Shown one piece after another: positions 1 to 5,706 of a stretch of DNA of 5,706 nucleotides. The stretch comes from Helicobacteraceae bacterium (lineage in GTDB: Bacteria; Campylobacterota; Campylobacteria; Campylobacterales; Sulfurimonadaceae). Position numbers and translations under genes: made by a program. The DNA lies in contig JALUKO010000030.1 of the NCBI GenBank assembly GCA_027056525.1, forward strand, positions 1 through 5,706, written 5' to 3'. Every line of letters starts with the position of its first letter. The first letter of the stretch is position 1. The notes beneath the pieces were generated by a model, which was not told the DNA's origin, did no database searches, and worked only from the letters and a program-made list of their open reading frames with translations.

Positions 1-1
1 T

Positions 2-574
2 TTTGGTAAGAATAACGTTATTTCTTTTCCAACTAATTTTGCAGGTAACTCTTTTGTAAGATTAACATACTTGTCAGGTGATCAAAGAAGAGATAAGAAA
101 AAAAAGATACTAAGATATTTGCAACCCATATATAGTATGTATAGTTATTTTAAACTATATAGTTTATATAAAAAGCGATATATCATTAGTATTCAGGAAC
201 ATAATTCACCTTCAACAAGTGCGGGTACAGTACAGTCTGCAAACATAATTACAGATATTAAAAGTTTAAATAAAATTTTTTCTTTTTTAAGCCCTTTGTC
301 AATTTGGTATGCGACATGCAAGGAAATATCAAAATATATATATGCTCGTGAAAATTCGAATTTGTTTTTGAAAAATAATCGCCTCATAATTAATTTTAAA
401 AATCCTAGAAATCTATCAGGTATAATTCTTACTCTTGTCTCTAAAGAAAAGGTAGTACTAATCAAAAATGGTAAAAAGTTCATACCCTCCAAGATTAAAA
501 AATATTATGTTTTAAACCTTCCGATAGATAGTGAAAAAAATATATTCACATTATCGTATGATATCTTGAAATAG
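2..574 (+). CDS. C-terminal part of a probable polysaccharide deacetylase-like protein (5' end outside window)
   Basis: The frame is open from base 2 to a TAG stop at 572-574, giving 190 residues. A TTG at 71 could serve as a start, but I see no convincing ribosome binding site there and the frame stays open and protein-like upstream, so I read this as the tail of a longer gene. The visible part has a GNSFVRLTYLSGD segment, a basic Lys/Tyr-rich stretch, then ISIQEHNSPSTSAG followed by an amphipathic helix and WYATCKEISKYIYAREN, and ends in short beta-strand-like segments. A late His-containing strand, a helix, and a strand naming a 'time or category' residue set resemble the end of NodB-like barrels, and a clear deacetylase lies at the other side of the window. 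The metal-binding N-terminal motifs are not visible, so the family call is inference. The last 24 bases overlap the convergent minus-strand gene. Confidence 0.6.
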   Translation, partial: FGKNNVISFPTNFAGNSFVRLTYLSGDQRRDKKKKILRYLQPIYSMYSYFKLYSLYKKRYIISIQEHNSPSTSAGTVQSANIITDIKSLNKIFSFLSPLSIWYATCKEISKYIYARENSNLFLKNNRLIINFKNPRNLSGIILTLVSKEKVVLIKNGKKFIPSKIKKYYVLNLPIDSEKNIFTLSYDILK

Positions 575-3500
575 TTTTATTTTTGGAAAGGTCGTGAAAT
601 TGTCATATAATAAAGATTGGTTCTGATCATTCTTTAACGCTATTGTTTGAAGTGTAGTACCCCCATTATTAGGTATATCACCTGGTTTCGCCATATAATA
701 TTGATTATTTAGGAAGGTATTGAGGTTATTATTTACACGAGCAGTACGATTATCTAAATTAATAGCAAAATTATTTGAAAATGTACTAGCCTCACTGTTA
801 TATATTAATAACCAGTATTCATATCCCCATATATTAGACTTTTGTGGATAAAAGTCGATAAATAAATTATTATTTACATTTGCATTAGATACACTCGTTA
901 AAGATAATCCATATTGTTGAATTTTATCAAAAATATTACTTTCAATTTTAATATTTTTGACTGCAAACTCAGCTTCTGGAAGAGGAGATGTAATTACTAA
1001 TCCAATTTTAGAATCAGATATGATATTATTTGAAATTATTATATTGTCAACGGAATAGTGTATTGCTATGGCTACCCCTGGATCATCTAGGGTACTATTA
1101 GTACTGTCTGTTTCTCTATATCCAAATAGTATGTTGTTTGATACAATGATTTTGTTATTTGGGTTAAGAGAACCTACTTTAAAATCTAGAGCATTTTCAG
1201 AATAAGAGCATTGACCTTGTGGATCATGATTTCCATTGCAATCAGTGTAAATTTCATTATTGATATAAAAAATATTTCCATCTATTATTGTGCCCTCATA
1301 ATTTAAATTTTGAATAAACTCAAGTTCTCCATCTTGATTGGTCCAACTTGATCTTATGCTTTGGAATGCATCAACAAAATTTTTAATTTCATTATTAATA
1401 ATTTTTGTGTTTTTAATTTCAATATTTGATTGTCTATTATCGTGTAATCCAATGGCGGCTCTATCAAAATGTAGGTTTATGTTTTCTCTTTGGATACGGC
1501 TATTTTGAATAGTGTTATTATCAGAACCTGGAAAAAGATAAATGCCATTCCCTACATTATCCATAAAATATCGATTGACAATATTATTGTCCGAGTTAAC
1601 AATTTTAATAGGGTTTTGTGTGTTGTAGCTCTCCCAGTATGCCATCCTGTCAATTATCCAGTAGTTAGTATCTTGCAGTATAAGCCCAACTTTTGCAAGC
1701 TCTTCTTTGTTTAATTTTCCTGGATGTATGTCGTTTCCATTATTAAGAACAATGTATCTTCTTTTATCTTTTGTACCAGAAGTTGTAAGTGTGATGGTCT
1801 CTTCAGAGTAATCACCGGGACTAACACAAAATATTGTTTTGTCAAGGTCATTTATGTGAGACCAGTCTGACATAGTGTTGATAAACTGTACCTCAGGGTT
1901 TGTTGCATCACAAGTTGGAAGATTAACAGGTTCTAAATAAGGGCTTACATAATCATCGATACTATCGGTGTCTGTAGCCGTTTTATTGATATTGCTATCC
2001 ACTGAGACGATATTATCCTGAGTATTTTCATTAATCACATACAGATTTCCACTCTCAGAAGCACTTACAAAAACATCTTGGTATTCTGGAATCGTTACCG
2101 CTACGTTGTTTTGATCACCATCAAAAGACTGAACAAGTAGAAGCCATTCTCTATCTGGTGCTACTCCTGTTTGTAGGGCTATGGCATAGACCGGTACATG
2201 TGTATCTAGTGTCCATTCCGGTTGGGGGTTGATATCTACATCGAGTAAAAACCATTTATCGGCACTCTCATAGTATGACGGAACATTTAAAAGCTGCTCT
2301 ATACTTGCCGTAGGATTCACAACAAGTTGTCCGTTTTTCCAAAAGTTTTGCAGTCTGTCATCGTTATGTATGAGTTCTACCGAGTCTATGATGCTTTGAA
2401 AGTGTGGAGTTATAAGGTTTTTGTCGTTTGTGTTATTGTTAAACTCACGTACGATGTTTGGACGAGTCAGCCAAAGTCCAAGTTGTGCAAAACCTCTGTA
2501 TTTATTGGCGGTATCAAAAGTGTCATAGTCGGCTATACTGAGTTGGTAGGAGAAGCCACTGTTTTGTTTATAGGCTTGAGCGAGAACAAAAGGAATGTTG
2601 TTTATGTTGAAAATATTGTTATTTAAAGAGCTTGTAGAGGCATCAGTATAGTATTGCTCATTTATGCCGTCAGTTGTTAAAGGCCAAGATGAAAAGTGCT
2701 GGTTTGTCAATGTAGCATTTGCTTCCCAGTTAGAAGTTGTACCGATATCTAATGATATAGGATTATAAGCTATAAACTTTGTATTTGTTTTCCATGCATC
2801 AGCCGTAAAACTGTTTTTGATCCCTTCATGAAGAAGTCTATATTTTTCTATCCATTGTGCCCCTATGACGGTGCGTTTAAAGTTATCATCTGTTGTGTTT
2901 CCATATCTATTGAGATATCTTTGAGAATCCTCAAGTTCTGTCCAGTTGAGTTTTTTTGCACTTGATGCATCCACAAACATAACTAGTGGCGGGTTTGGGT
3001 ACCACTGTTGAATTTTTTGCATCAAAGAGCTGTTTGCAAAGTTTTGAGCGACTTCACTCCAAAGTGCATCTGGTCCGAGGGGACTAAGTTTTTCAAGTAT
3101 ATTGCCATTGGTATCAACCACATTTGGATTTTGATCCGCACTGAGTGTAAAGTAGTAGGAGTCATCTGTGAGTGTACTCTCAATAGGGTCTATGATAAAA
3201 GTCAGCGGAAGATTTAGCTCTTTTGCTCGCAAGAGGGAGTTTTGGTAGTACTCATCCGGAAGTGCTTGTCTCCAAGAAGGTTCGATCCTCCAGCTTGGAA
3301 GTATATGATTTCCCTCTTCTATAAGGCTTATCATATAATCGGGAGTCATACCCTCATCAACCCCAACTGCACCGCTGTTATAGTGGGCAAGTAGTGGCAG
3401 GGGATGTTCTTGGGGTGAAGTAAAAGAGTTGAGTGCCTCTTGAGTGATTGTTGTTGTGATGGCGGAGAGGTTGTTAACGGCCGCTGTAGGCTCAGCTTCT

Positions 3501-3715
3501 AGAAGTTTGTCAAAATCACCTTGTTCTTCAATACTTGGGATAATAAAAGAGCTTAAATAGTCTAGTTTTTGGAGTATATAAGGCTTTTGCGTTTGTTCGG
3601 TATATTTTCTTTCATTATCTAAGTACTCATCAAAAAGAGTAAAAAAGTAGGCAGCCCCAACGAGAAAAAGAAAAAGTGTGAGTAAAAGTAAGTTTGTTTT
3701 TTTAAAAAAATGCAT
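551..3715 (-). CDS. Membrane-anchored glycoside-hydrolase-like / parallel beta-helix two-domain protein, 1054 aa
   Basis: I place the start at the second of two tandem ATGs (3715; the other is 3718), because AAGGAG at 3727-3722 lies 6 bases from it and only 3 from the first. An in-frame extension to 3796 would run deep into the upstream gene. Residues 8-26 form one hydrophobic segment after MMHFFKKTN, probably an uncleaved signal anchor with the rest outside the cytoplasm. Residues about 104-563 look like a TIM-barrel glycoside-hydrolase-like domain: strand ends such as TFIIDP and VMFVDAS, Trp/Tyr-rich loops, WPLTTDGINEQYY near 344-356, and a C-terminal beta module ending NLYVINE. A Ser/Thr/Asp-rich linker covers about 564-600. 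Residues about 602-1033 form a right-handed beta-helix with NxxIxxN repeats and a YSENALDFK motif. The only four cysteines are all in this half. I cannot name a CAZy family; activity could be hydrolase, lyase, epimerase, or binding only. Confidence 0.88.
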   Translation of the reverse strand: MHFFKKTNLLLLTLFLFLVGAAYFFTLFDEYLDNERKYTEQTQKPYILQKLDYLSSFIIPSIEEQGDFDKLLEAEPTAAVNNLSAITTTITQEALNSFTSPQEHPLPLLAHYNSGAVGVDEGMTPDYMISLIEEGNHILPSWRIEPSWRQALPDEYYQNSLLRAKELNLPLTFIIDPIESTLTDDSYYFTLSADQNPNVVDTNGNILEKLSPLGPDALWSEVAQNFANSSLMQKIQQWYPNPPLVMFVDASSAKKLNWTELEDSQRYLNRYGNTTDDNFKRTVIGAQWIEKYRLLHEGIKNSFTADAWKTNTKFIAYNPISLDIGTTSNWEANATLTNQHFSSWPLTTDGINEQYYTDASTSSLNNNIFNINNIPFVLAQAYKQNSGFSYQLSIADYDTFDTANKYRGFAQLGLWLTRPNIVREFNNNTNDKNLITPHFQSIIDSVELIHNDDRLQNFWKNGQLVVNPTASIEQLLNVPSYYESADKWFLLDVDINPQPEWTLDTHVPVYAIALQTGVAPDREWLLLVQSFDGDQNNVAVTIPEYQDVFVSASESGNLYVINENTQDNIVSVDSNINKTATDTDSIDDYVSPYLEPVNLPTCDATNPEVQFINTMSDWSHINDLDKTIFCVSPGDYSEETITLTTSGTKDKRRYIVLNNGNDIHPGKLNKEELAKVGLILQDTNYWIIDRMAYWESYNTQNPIKIVNSDNNIVNRYFMDNVGNGIYLFPGSDNNTIQNSRIQRENINLHFDRAAIGLHDNRQSNIEIKNTKIINNEIKNFVDAFQSIRSSWTNQDGELEFIQNLNYEGTIIDGNIFYINNEIYTDCNGNHDPQGQCSYSENALDFKVGSLNPNNKIIVSNNILFGYRETDSTNSTLDDPGVAIAIHYSVDNIIISNNIISDSKIGLVITSPLPEAEFAVKNIKIESNIFDKIQQYGLSLTSVSNANVNNNLFIDFYPQKSNIWGYEYWLLIYNSEASTFSNNFAINLDNRTARVNNNLNTFLNNQYYMAKPGDIPNNGGTTLQTIALKNDQNQSLLYDNFTTFPKIKLFQDIIR
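701..1603 (-). repeat. Protein-level beta-helix repeat block (Asn-ladder coils)
   Basis: Within the large minus-strand gene, this part encodes about ten degenerate coils of roughly 20-35 residues. Each has the pattern N-x-hydrophobic-x-hydrophobic-x-N-N-x-I/F, for example DNNTIQNSRI, SNIEIKNTKIINNEI, NKIIVSNNILFGY, DNIIISNNIISDS, KNIKIESNIF and NANVNNNLFI. This is typical of right-handed parallel beta-helices of the pectate lyase or AlgG type, where stacked Asn side chains form a ladder inside turns. A longer loop with Cys-Asn-Gly ... Gln-Cys, about ten residues between the two Cys, interrupts the coils and could form a disulfide outside the cytoplasm. It is a repeat in the protein, not a DNA repeat. 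Confidence 0.75.
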
Positions 3716-3721
3716 CATAGA

Positions 3722-3728
3722 CTCCTTA
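3722..3728 (-). promoter_or_regulatory. Shine-Dalgarno sequence merged with the upstream stop codon
   Basis: On the minus strand the lipoprotein stop TAA (3728-3726) runs directly into AAGGAG (3727-3722), so two bases serve both as stop codon and as ribosome binding site. The tandem ATGs at 3718 and 3715 follow after 3 and 6 bases; the 6-base spacing favours the second. This layout suggests translational coupling, with ribosomes finishing the lipoprotein reinitiating on the large protein, so a switch acting on the first gene would also affect the second. Confidence 0.8.
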
Positions 3729-4397
3729 AGGCTGTATAGGTGATTTGTAATTATTTGAGATACTAAAGAGAAGGTGATCTTGTGCCTGTTGGGCACTTAC
3801 TACTCTTAAGTTAACATTGGATGTTGTTTGTATGGCGTTTTGTAAGATGGCATTTAAATCTTCTAAAGATATATCTGTAAGATCAGTCTTTTGAGGTAGT
3901 TCTTGCGAGAGTGCTTTTAACATATCAGGATCGATGTTGATGCCGTTGAGTGCATTTGCATCTGTATCAACTGACTGTAGAAGTACAGCCATTTTTGTTA
4001 CTTCTGGATGTAGAGCTGCACTTCTTGGCTGTTTTAAAATATCTTGTGGAAAAACCAGGTAGTCTGCTTGTAGTTTATCTAAAGTGCCCAGCATAATGGT
4101 GCCAAGTGAAAATGTGACTGGCAAATTTTCACAGTTAAATAGACCTTCTTCATCCGTTGTTCTATCTATAGTGTCACAATGATAAGTCAAACCACTTACA
4201 GGCGAATCGATAAATTTACCAACAAAACCGCTTGTGTATTCGTTGGTGATCGAAAAGGAAGGATCCGAGCTTGTTATAACATCACTTTGAGAAGTTGAAT
4301 CAGATGAAGTACTTGAAGTAGTGCCGGCAGAACTACCACCACACGCCGTAAAAACAATAAAAGTTAAAATAGATAAAAAAGTTTTAAAAAAAGTCAT
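3726..4397 (-). CDS. Outer-membrane-type lipoprotein, 223 aa
   Basis: The product starts with a short basic-hydrophobic signal (MTFFKTFLSILTFIVFTAC). Cys19 is the likely lipidated residue: the box is F-T-A-C, with Phe at -3 less usual than Leu, and Gly at +2 would not favour inner-membrane retention. Residues 20-50 are a Ser/Thr-rich flexible linker. Residues 56-104 contain GKFIDSPVSGLTYHC ... TDEEGLFNC ... FSLGTIMLG, a small beta-domain with a possible Cys74-Cys89 disulfide. Residues 131-155 carry VTKMAVLLQSVDTDANALNGINI, a segment recurrent in lipoproteins of marine Campylobacterota and gammaproteobacteria whose role is unknown to me. No catalytic motif is evident. The start has GAGGGA at 4408-4403. 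It is the first gene after the c-di-GMP riboswitch and sits immediately upstream of the glycoside-hydrolase-like gene, so it may anchor, bind or present glycan for that protein. Confidence 0.9.
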   Translation of the reverse strand: MTFFKTFLSILTFIVFTACGGSSAGTTSSTSSDSTSQSDVITSSDPSFSITNEYTSGFVGKFIDSPVSGLTYHCDTIDRTTDEEGLFNCENLPVTFSLGTIMLGTLDKLQADYLVFPQDILKQPRSAALHPEVTKMAVLLQSVDTDANALNGINIDPDMLKALSQELPQKTDLTDISLEDLNAILQNAIQTTSNVNLRVVSAQQAQDHLLFSISNNYKSPIQP

Positions 4398-4471
4398 CTC
4401 ATTCCCTCATACACCCAGAGTTTGAAGCGGAAGAAAAGAAAGAAGCAATACTTACAATAAAAGAAAGTACA
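4398..4471 (-). promoter_or_regulatory. Putative riboswitch expression platform (5' UTR between aptamer and lipoprotein start)
   Basis: About 74 bases separate the aptamer from the lipoprotein ATG. Two structures are visible. First, TACTT (4469-4465) can pair with AAGTA (4453-4449) around an 11-base loop, followed by a pyrimidine-rich tract (4448-4429); this would be a weak terminator at best, with only 5-6 A/U-rich pairs and a tract broken by C. Second, TTTTCTTCC (4437-4429) can pair with GGAATGAGA (4405-4397), eight of nine positions counting two G-U pairs, which would cover the ribosome binding site and the first base of the start codon. I see no strong GC-rich terminator, so translational control is the better guess. 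Whether c-di-GMP turns the operon on or off cannot be read from the sequence. Confidence 0.45.
4403..4408 (-). promoter_or_regulatory. Ribosome binding site of the lipoprotein gene
   Basis: The minus strand reads GAGGGA at 4408-4403, five bases before the ATG at 4397. It fixes the lipoprotein start. The GGAA within it is part of a stretch that can pair with an upstream pyrimidine run (see the expression platform), so access to it may be the regulated step. Confidence 0.7.
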
Positions 4472-4543
4472 CTCGCAACCTGGCAATCTTTCACACAAAA
4501 GACCCATGGCTTTCCGTCCCTGCTTCACAACAAGTTTGGCGTT
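4472..4543 (-). promoter_or_regulatory. Cyclic di-GMP-I riboswitch aptamer (GEMM-I)
   Basis: Read on the minus strand, the core matches the GEMM-I consensus in order. CCAAAC (4538-4534) leads into a six-pair stem CTTGTT/AGCAGG (4534-4529 with 4524-4519) closed by a GTGA tetraloop of the GNRA class. Next is GGGACGGAAAGCC (4520-4508). A second arm follows: TGG/CCA (4506-4504 with 4483-4481) and TCTTT/AAAGA (4502-4498 with 4491-4487), with an internal loop where a tetraloop receptor would lie. AGGTTGCG (4481-4474) closes the element. By alignment to the Vibrio Vc2 aptamer, the ligand-contacting G20, A47 and C92 correspond to G4540, A4513 and C4475; G at position 20 predicts c-di-GMP rather than the cGAMP read by the GEMM-Ib class. 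Consensus GACGCAAAGC reads GACGGAAAGC here, with a matching C at 4539. The basal P1 stem is poorly supported by upstream bases. Confidence 0.88.
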
Positions 4544-4554
4544 ATTATTTTAAA

Positions 4555-4560
4555 ATTGTA
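4555..4560 (-). promoter_or_regulatory. Candidate -10 element for the riboswitch-lipoprotein operon
   Basis: The minus strand reads TACAAT at 4560-4555. A start about 7 bases downstream, near 4548, would put the 5' end of the RNA just before the aptamer core at about 4543. No good -35 lies 17 bases upstream; the region is A/T-rich, which suits promoters with a weak -35. TTGATT further upstream is badly spaced for this box. Confidence 0.45.
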
Positions 4561-4582
4561 CTCTATAAAGTATTTAATAGAG
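4561..4582. promoter_or_regulatory. 22-bp imperfect palindrome, candidate operator
   Basis: CTCTAT at 4561-4566 is mirrored by ATAGAG at 4577-4582, and most of the interior is also symmetric: nine of eleven position pairs are complementary about the centre between 4571 and 4572. It directly abuts the candidate -10 of the minus-strand promoter and would occupy its spacer and -35 region, the usual place for a repressor or activator site. It lies upstream of the predicted RNA start, so it is more likely a protein site on DNA than an RNA hairpin. No regulator can be named. Confidence 0.35.
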
Positions 4583-4645
4583 ATTAAAATAATCAATTAG
4601 ATTTACTTGTTCTTTACTTTGTCTCTGTCACACTTTTAAACAAAT

Positions 4646-4668
4646 CCCAATTAATATTTGGGTAAAAT
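4646..4668 (+). promoter_or_regulatory. Candidate promoter of the deacetylase gene with a short inverted repeat
   Basis: TAAAAT at 4663-4668 is a fair -10 element, about 28 bases before the deacetylase ATG at 4697, giving a short leader. Just upstream, CCCAA (4646-4650) and TTGGG (4658-4662) form a perfect 5-bp inverted repeat around a 7-base A/T spacer, ending right before the -10. The -35 is not recognisable. The ribosome binding site is weak: GTGAGA at 4687-4692 is the only candidate. Confidence 0.4.
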
Positions 4669-4696
4669 AAGCAACCTTAAAATTATGTGAGATATT

Positions 4697-5706
4697 ATGA
4701 AAAAAGTTGCTTTGATTTTCTCTTTAGATTATGAACTCTTTGGAGATGGAAGTGGAGATGTTGAACGTGAACAAGTTAAGCCTACAAACAGATTGCTTGA
4801 TATTTTCTCAGCATATGGTGCTAAGCTTACTGTTATGTTTGAATATGGCCAATATCTTGCATATGAGAATTTTTCAAAAGAAAATACTAAGTTTAAAGAT
4901 GCCAATGAAGCAATTAAAAAACAGTTAATAAGCCTTGTGAAAAATGGACATGATGTTCAGCTACATTATCATGCACAGTGGAGAGATGCTGTTTATGATG
5001 CGCAAGCAAAGCAGTTCGATTTAAATCTTAATAATGTTGACATCAGTCATTTGAAGTATGAAGAGATAGTTCAAGTTCTAAAGGATGGAAAACGTTTTTT
5101 AGAAACTTTGTTAAAACCTTATAAATCTGATTATGAATGTATTGCATTTAGAGCCGGTTCGTGGGCTGTGGAAAATGAACATAGGCTTGTACGGGCTTTG
5201 CAAGCATCTGGATTTAAACTAGACTCTTCTGTTGTTCCAAATGCCAAATTTGAATCTGAATATGTAAATTTTGAATACAAAAACTCACCGCACCAATACC
5301 ATTATTGGTATTGTGAAGACGATTTGTCCACAAGTGTTTCAAACGGAACAATAATAGAACTCCCAATATATACAAAAAAAAGCCCTATAGCATTTTTGAA
5401 ATATTTAAATAAAAAATATACACTCTCTAGAAAAATAGTGAAAGCTTTATATAGTCAGAAAATTTCAGAAGTTGATTTTTCACTTTACAGTAAAATAAAA
5501 AAAGTTGTAACACGTGACTACTATATGGCAGATATCAATACTATGGATTATAAAACATTAATAGCTATGGTAGAAGATGTCATATTTAACGATATGAGTA
5601 CAAGAAAAGTGATACCGTTGATGCTTATTGGTCATTCAAAGGTTAGTTATTATCTAGATGATTTAAAGCTGTTTTTTGAATATTTGGAACAAAACTATCA
5701 AGAGAA
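4697..5706 (+). CDS. Polysaccharide deacetylase (NodB-like), 3' end outside window
   Basis: The frame opens with ATG AAA AAA at 4697 and stays open to the window edge, giving 336 residues with no stop. There is no signal peptide, so the enzyme may act in the cytoplasm on a precursor or be exported by other means. Motifs in order: SLDYE (9-13), the position of the acidic metal-site motif of NodB-type deacetylases, here with Asp11 and Glu13; GHDVQLHYHAQW (84-95), with His90 and His92 as likely metal ligands; AFRAGSW (150-156), the conserved Arg strand; GFKLDSSVVP (172-181); and LIGHSK (310-315), with His313 as the late conserved His. This order matches the polysaccharide deacetylase superfamily (CE4-like barrel), in a subgroup common in exopolysaccharide and lipopolysaccharide gene clusters. 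The expected reaction is removal of N-acetyl groups from an amino sugar; the substrate is not known. It is divergent from the riboswitch operon. Confidence 0.85.
   Translation, partial: MKKVALIFSLDYELFGDGSGDVEREQVKPTNRLLDIFSAYGAKLTVMFEYGQYLAYENFSKENTKFKDANEAIKKQLISLVKNGHDVQLHYHAQWRDAVYDAQAKQFDLNLNNVDISHLKYEEIVQVLKDGKRFLETLLKPYKSDYECIAFRAGSWAVENEHRLVRALQASGFKLDSSVVPNAKFESEYVNFEYKNSPHQYHYWYCEDDLSTSVSNGTIIELPIYTKKSPIAFLKYLNKKYTLSRKIVKALYSQKISEVDFSLYSKIKKVVTRDYYMADINTMDYKTLIAMVEDVIFNDMSTRKVIPLMLIGHSKVSYYLDDLKLFFEYLEQNYQE

Noticed and set aside
193..492. Minus-strand 99-codon open frame opposite the left gene
   Set aside because: No ribosome binding site or motif; the plus-strand frame has the more convincing protein sequence.
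531..549. GTGAA ... TTCAC hairpin as terminator of the minus-strand operon
   Set aside because: The stem has only five pairs, a 9-base A/T loop, and no T-run following it on the minus strand.
71..574. Complete gene starting with TTG at 71
   Set aside because: The frame is open back to base 2, the upstream residues look like normal protein, and no ribosome binding site precedes 71. It is better read as a truncated tail.
1490..3217. Several plus-strand open frames of 69-99 codons opposite the large gene
   Set aside because: They are antisense shadows without ribosome binding sites or recognisable protein features.
3716..3796. Longer N-terminus of the large protein from 3796
   Set aside because: It would overlap the lipoprotein gene by about 70 bases and place a non-signal-like stretch ahead of the membrane anchor, while a strong ribosome binding site sits just before the 3715/3718 starts.
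4399..4410. Mini-ORF (ATG AGG GAA TGA) as a leader peptide before the lipoprotein
   Set aside because: Three codons made almost entirely of the ribosome binding site itself; most likely chance.
4731..4928. Plus-strand 65-codon open frame inside the deacetylase
   Set aside because: It is in another frame than the clear deacetylase reading, which explains this DNA with conserved motifs on both sides.

Overview
The window looks like part of an exopolysaccharide or cell-surface glycan locus from an AT-rich Gram-negative bacterium. Its most notable feature is a riboswitch that appears to sense cyclic di-GMP. The organism is not identified. AT-rich codon use, a lipoprotein signal, and a lipoprotein type common in marine Campylobacterota and gammaproteobacteria would suit a Sulfurimonas- or Sulfurovum-like bacterium, but this is inference.

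Layout: (1) Bases 2-574, plus strand: the C-terminal 190 codons of a protein entering from the left, probably a polysaccharide deacetylase-like enzyme. (2) Bases 551-3715, minus strand: a 1054-residue membrane-anchored protein. It joins an unclassified glycoside-hydrolase-like domain to a right-handed parallel beta-helix of the kind seen in polysaccharide lyases and epimerases. Its 3' end overlaps gene 1 by 24 bases. (3) Bases 3726-4397, minus strand: a 223-residue lipoprotein, upstream in the same operon, with only 7-10 bases between the genes. (4) Bases 4398-4696: a divergent regulatory region. It holds the c-di-GMP-I (GEMM-I) aptamer at 4472-4543 on the minus strand, a probable expression platform between it and the lipoprotein start, candidate promoters in both directions, and two inverted repeats. 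(5) Bases 4697-5706, plus strand: a NodB-like polysaccharide deacetylase that runs off the right edge; 336 codons are visible.

How it may work: c-di-GMP usually signals the change to surface-attached, matrix-producing growth. Here it would control, at the RNA level, a lipoprotein plus an envelope-anchored glycan-cleaving or glycan-binding protein, set between two deacetylase-like genes. A reasonable model is that the deacetylases modify a secreted polysaccharide while the riboswitch operon trims, binds or anchors it. The riboswitch and gene boundaries are well supported by the sequence; the polysaccharide, the enzyme specificities and the direction of the switch are inference.
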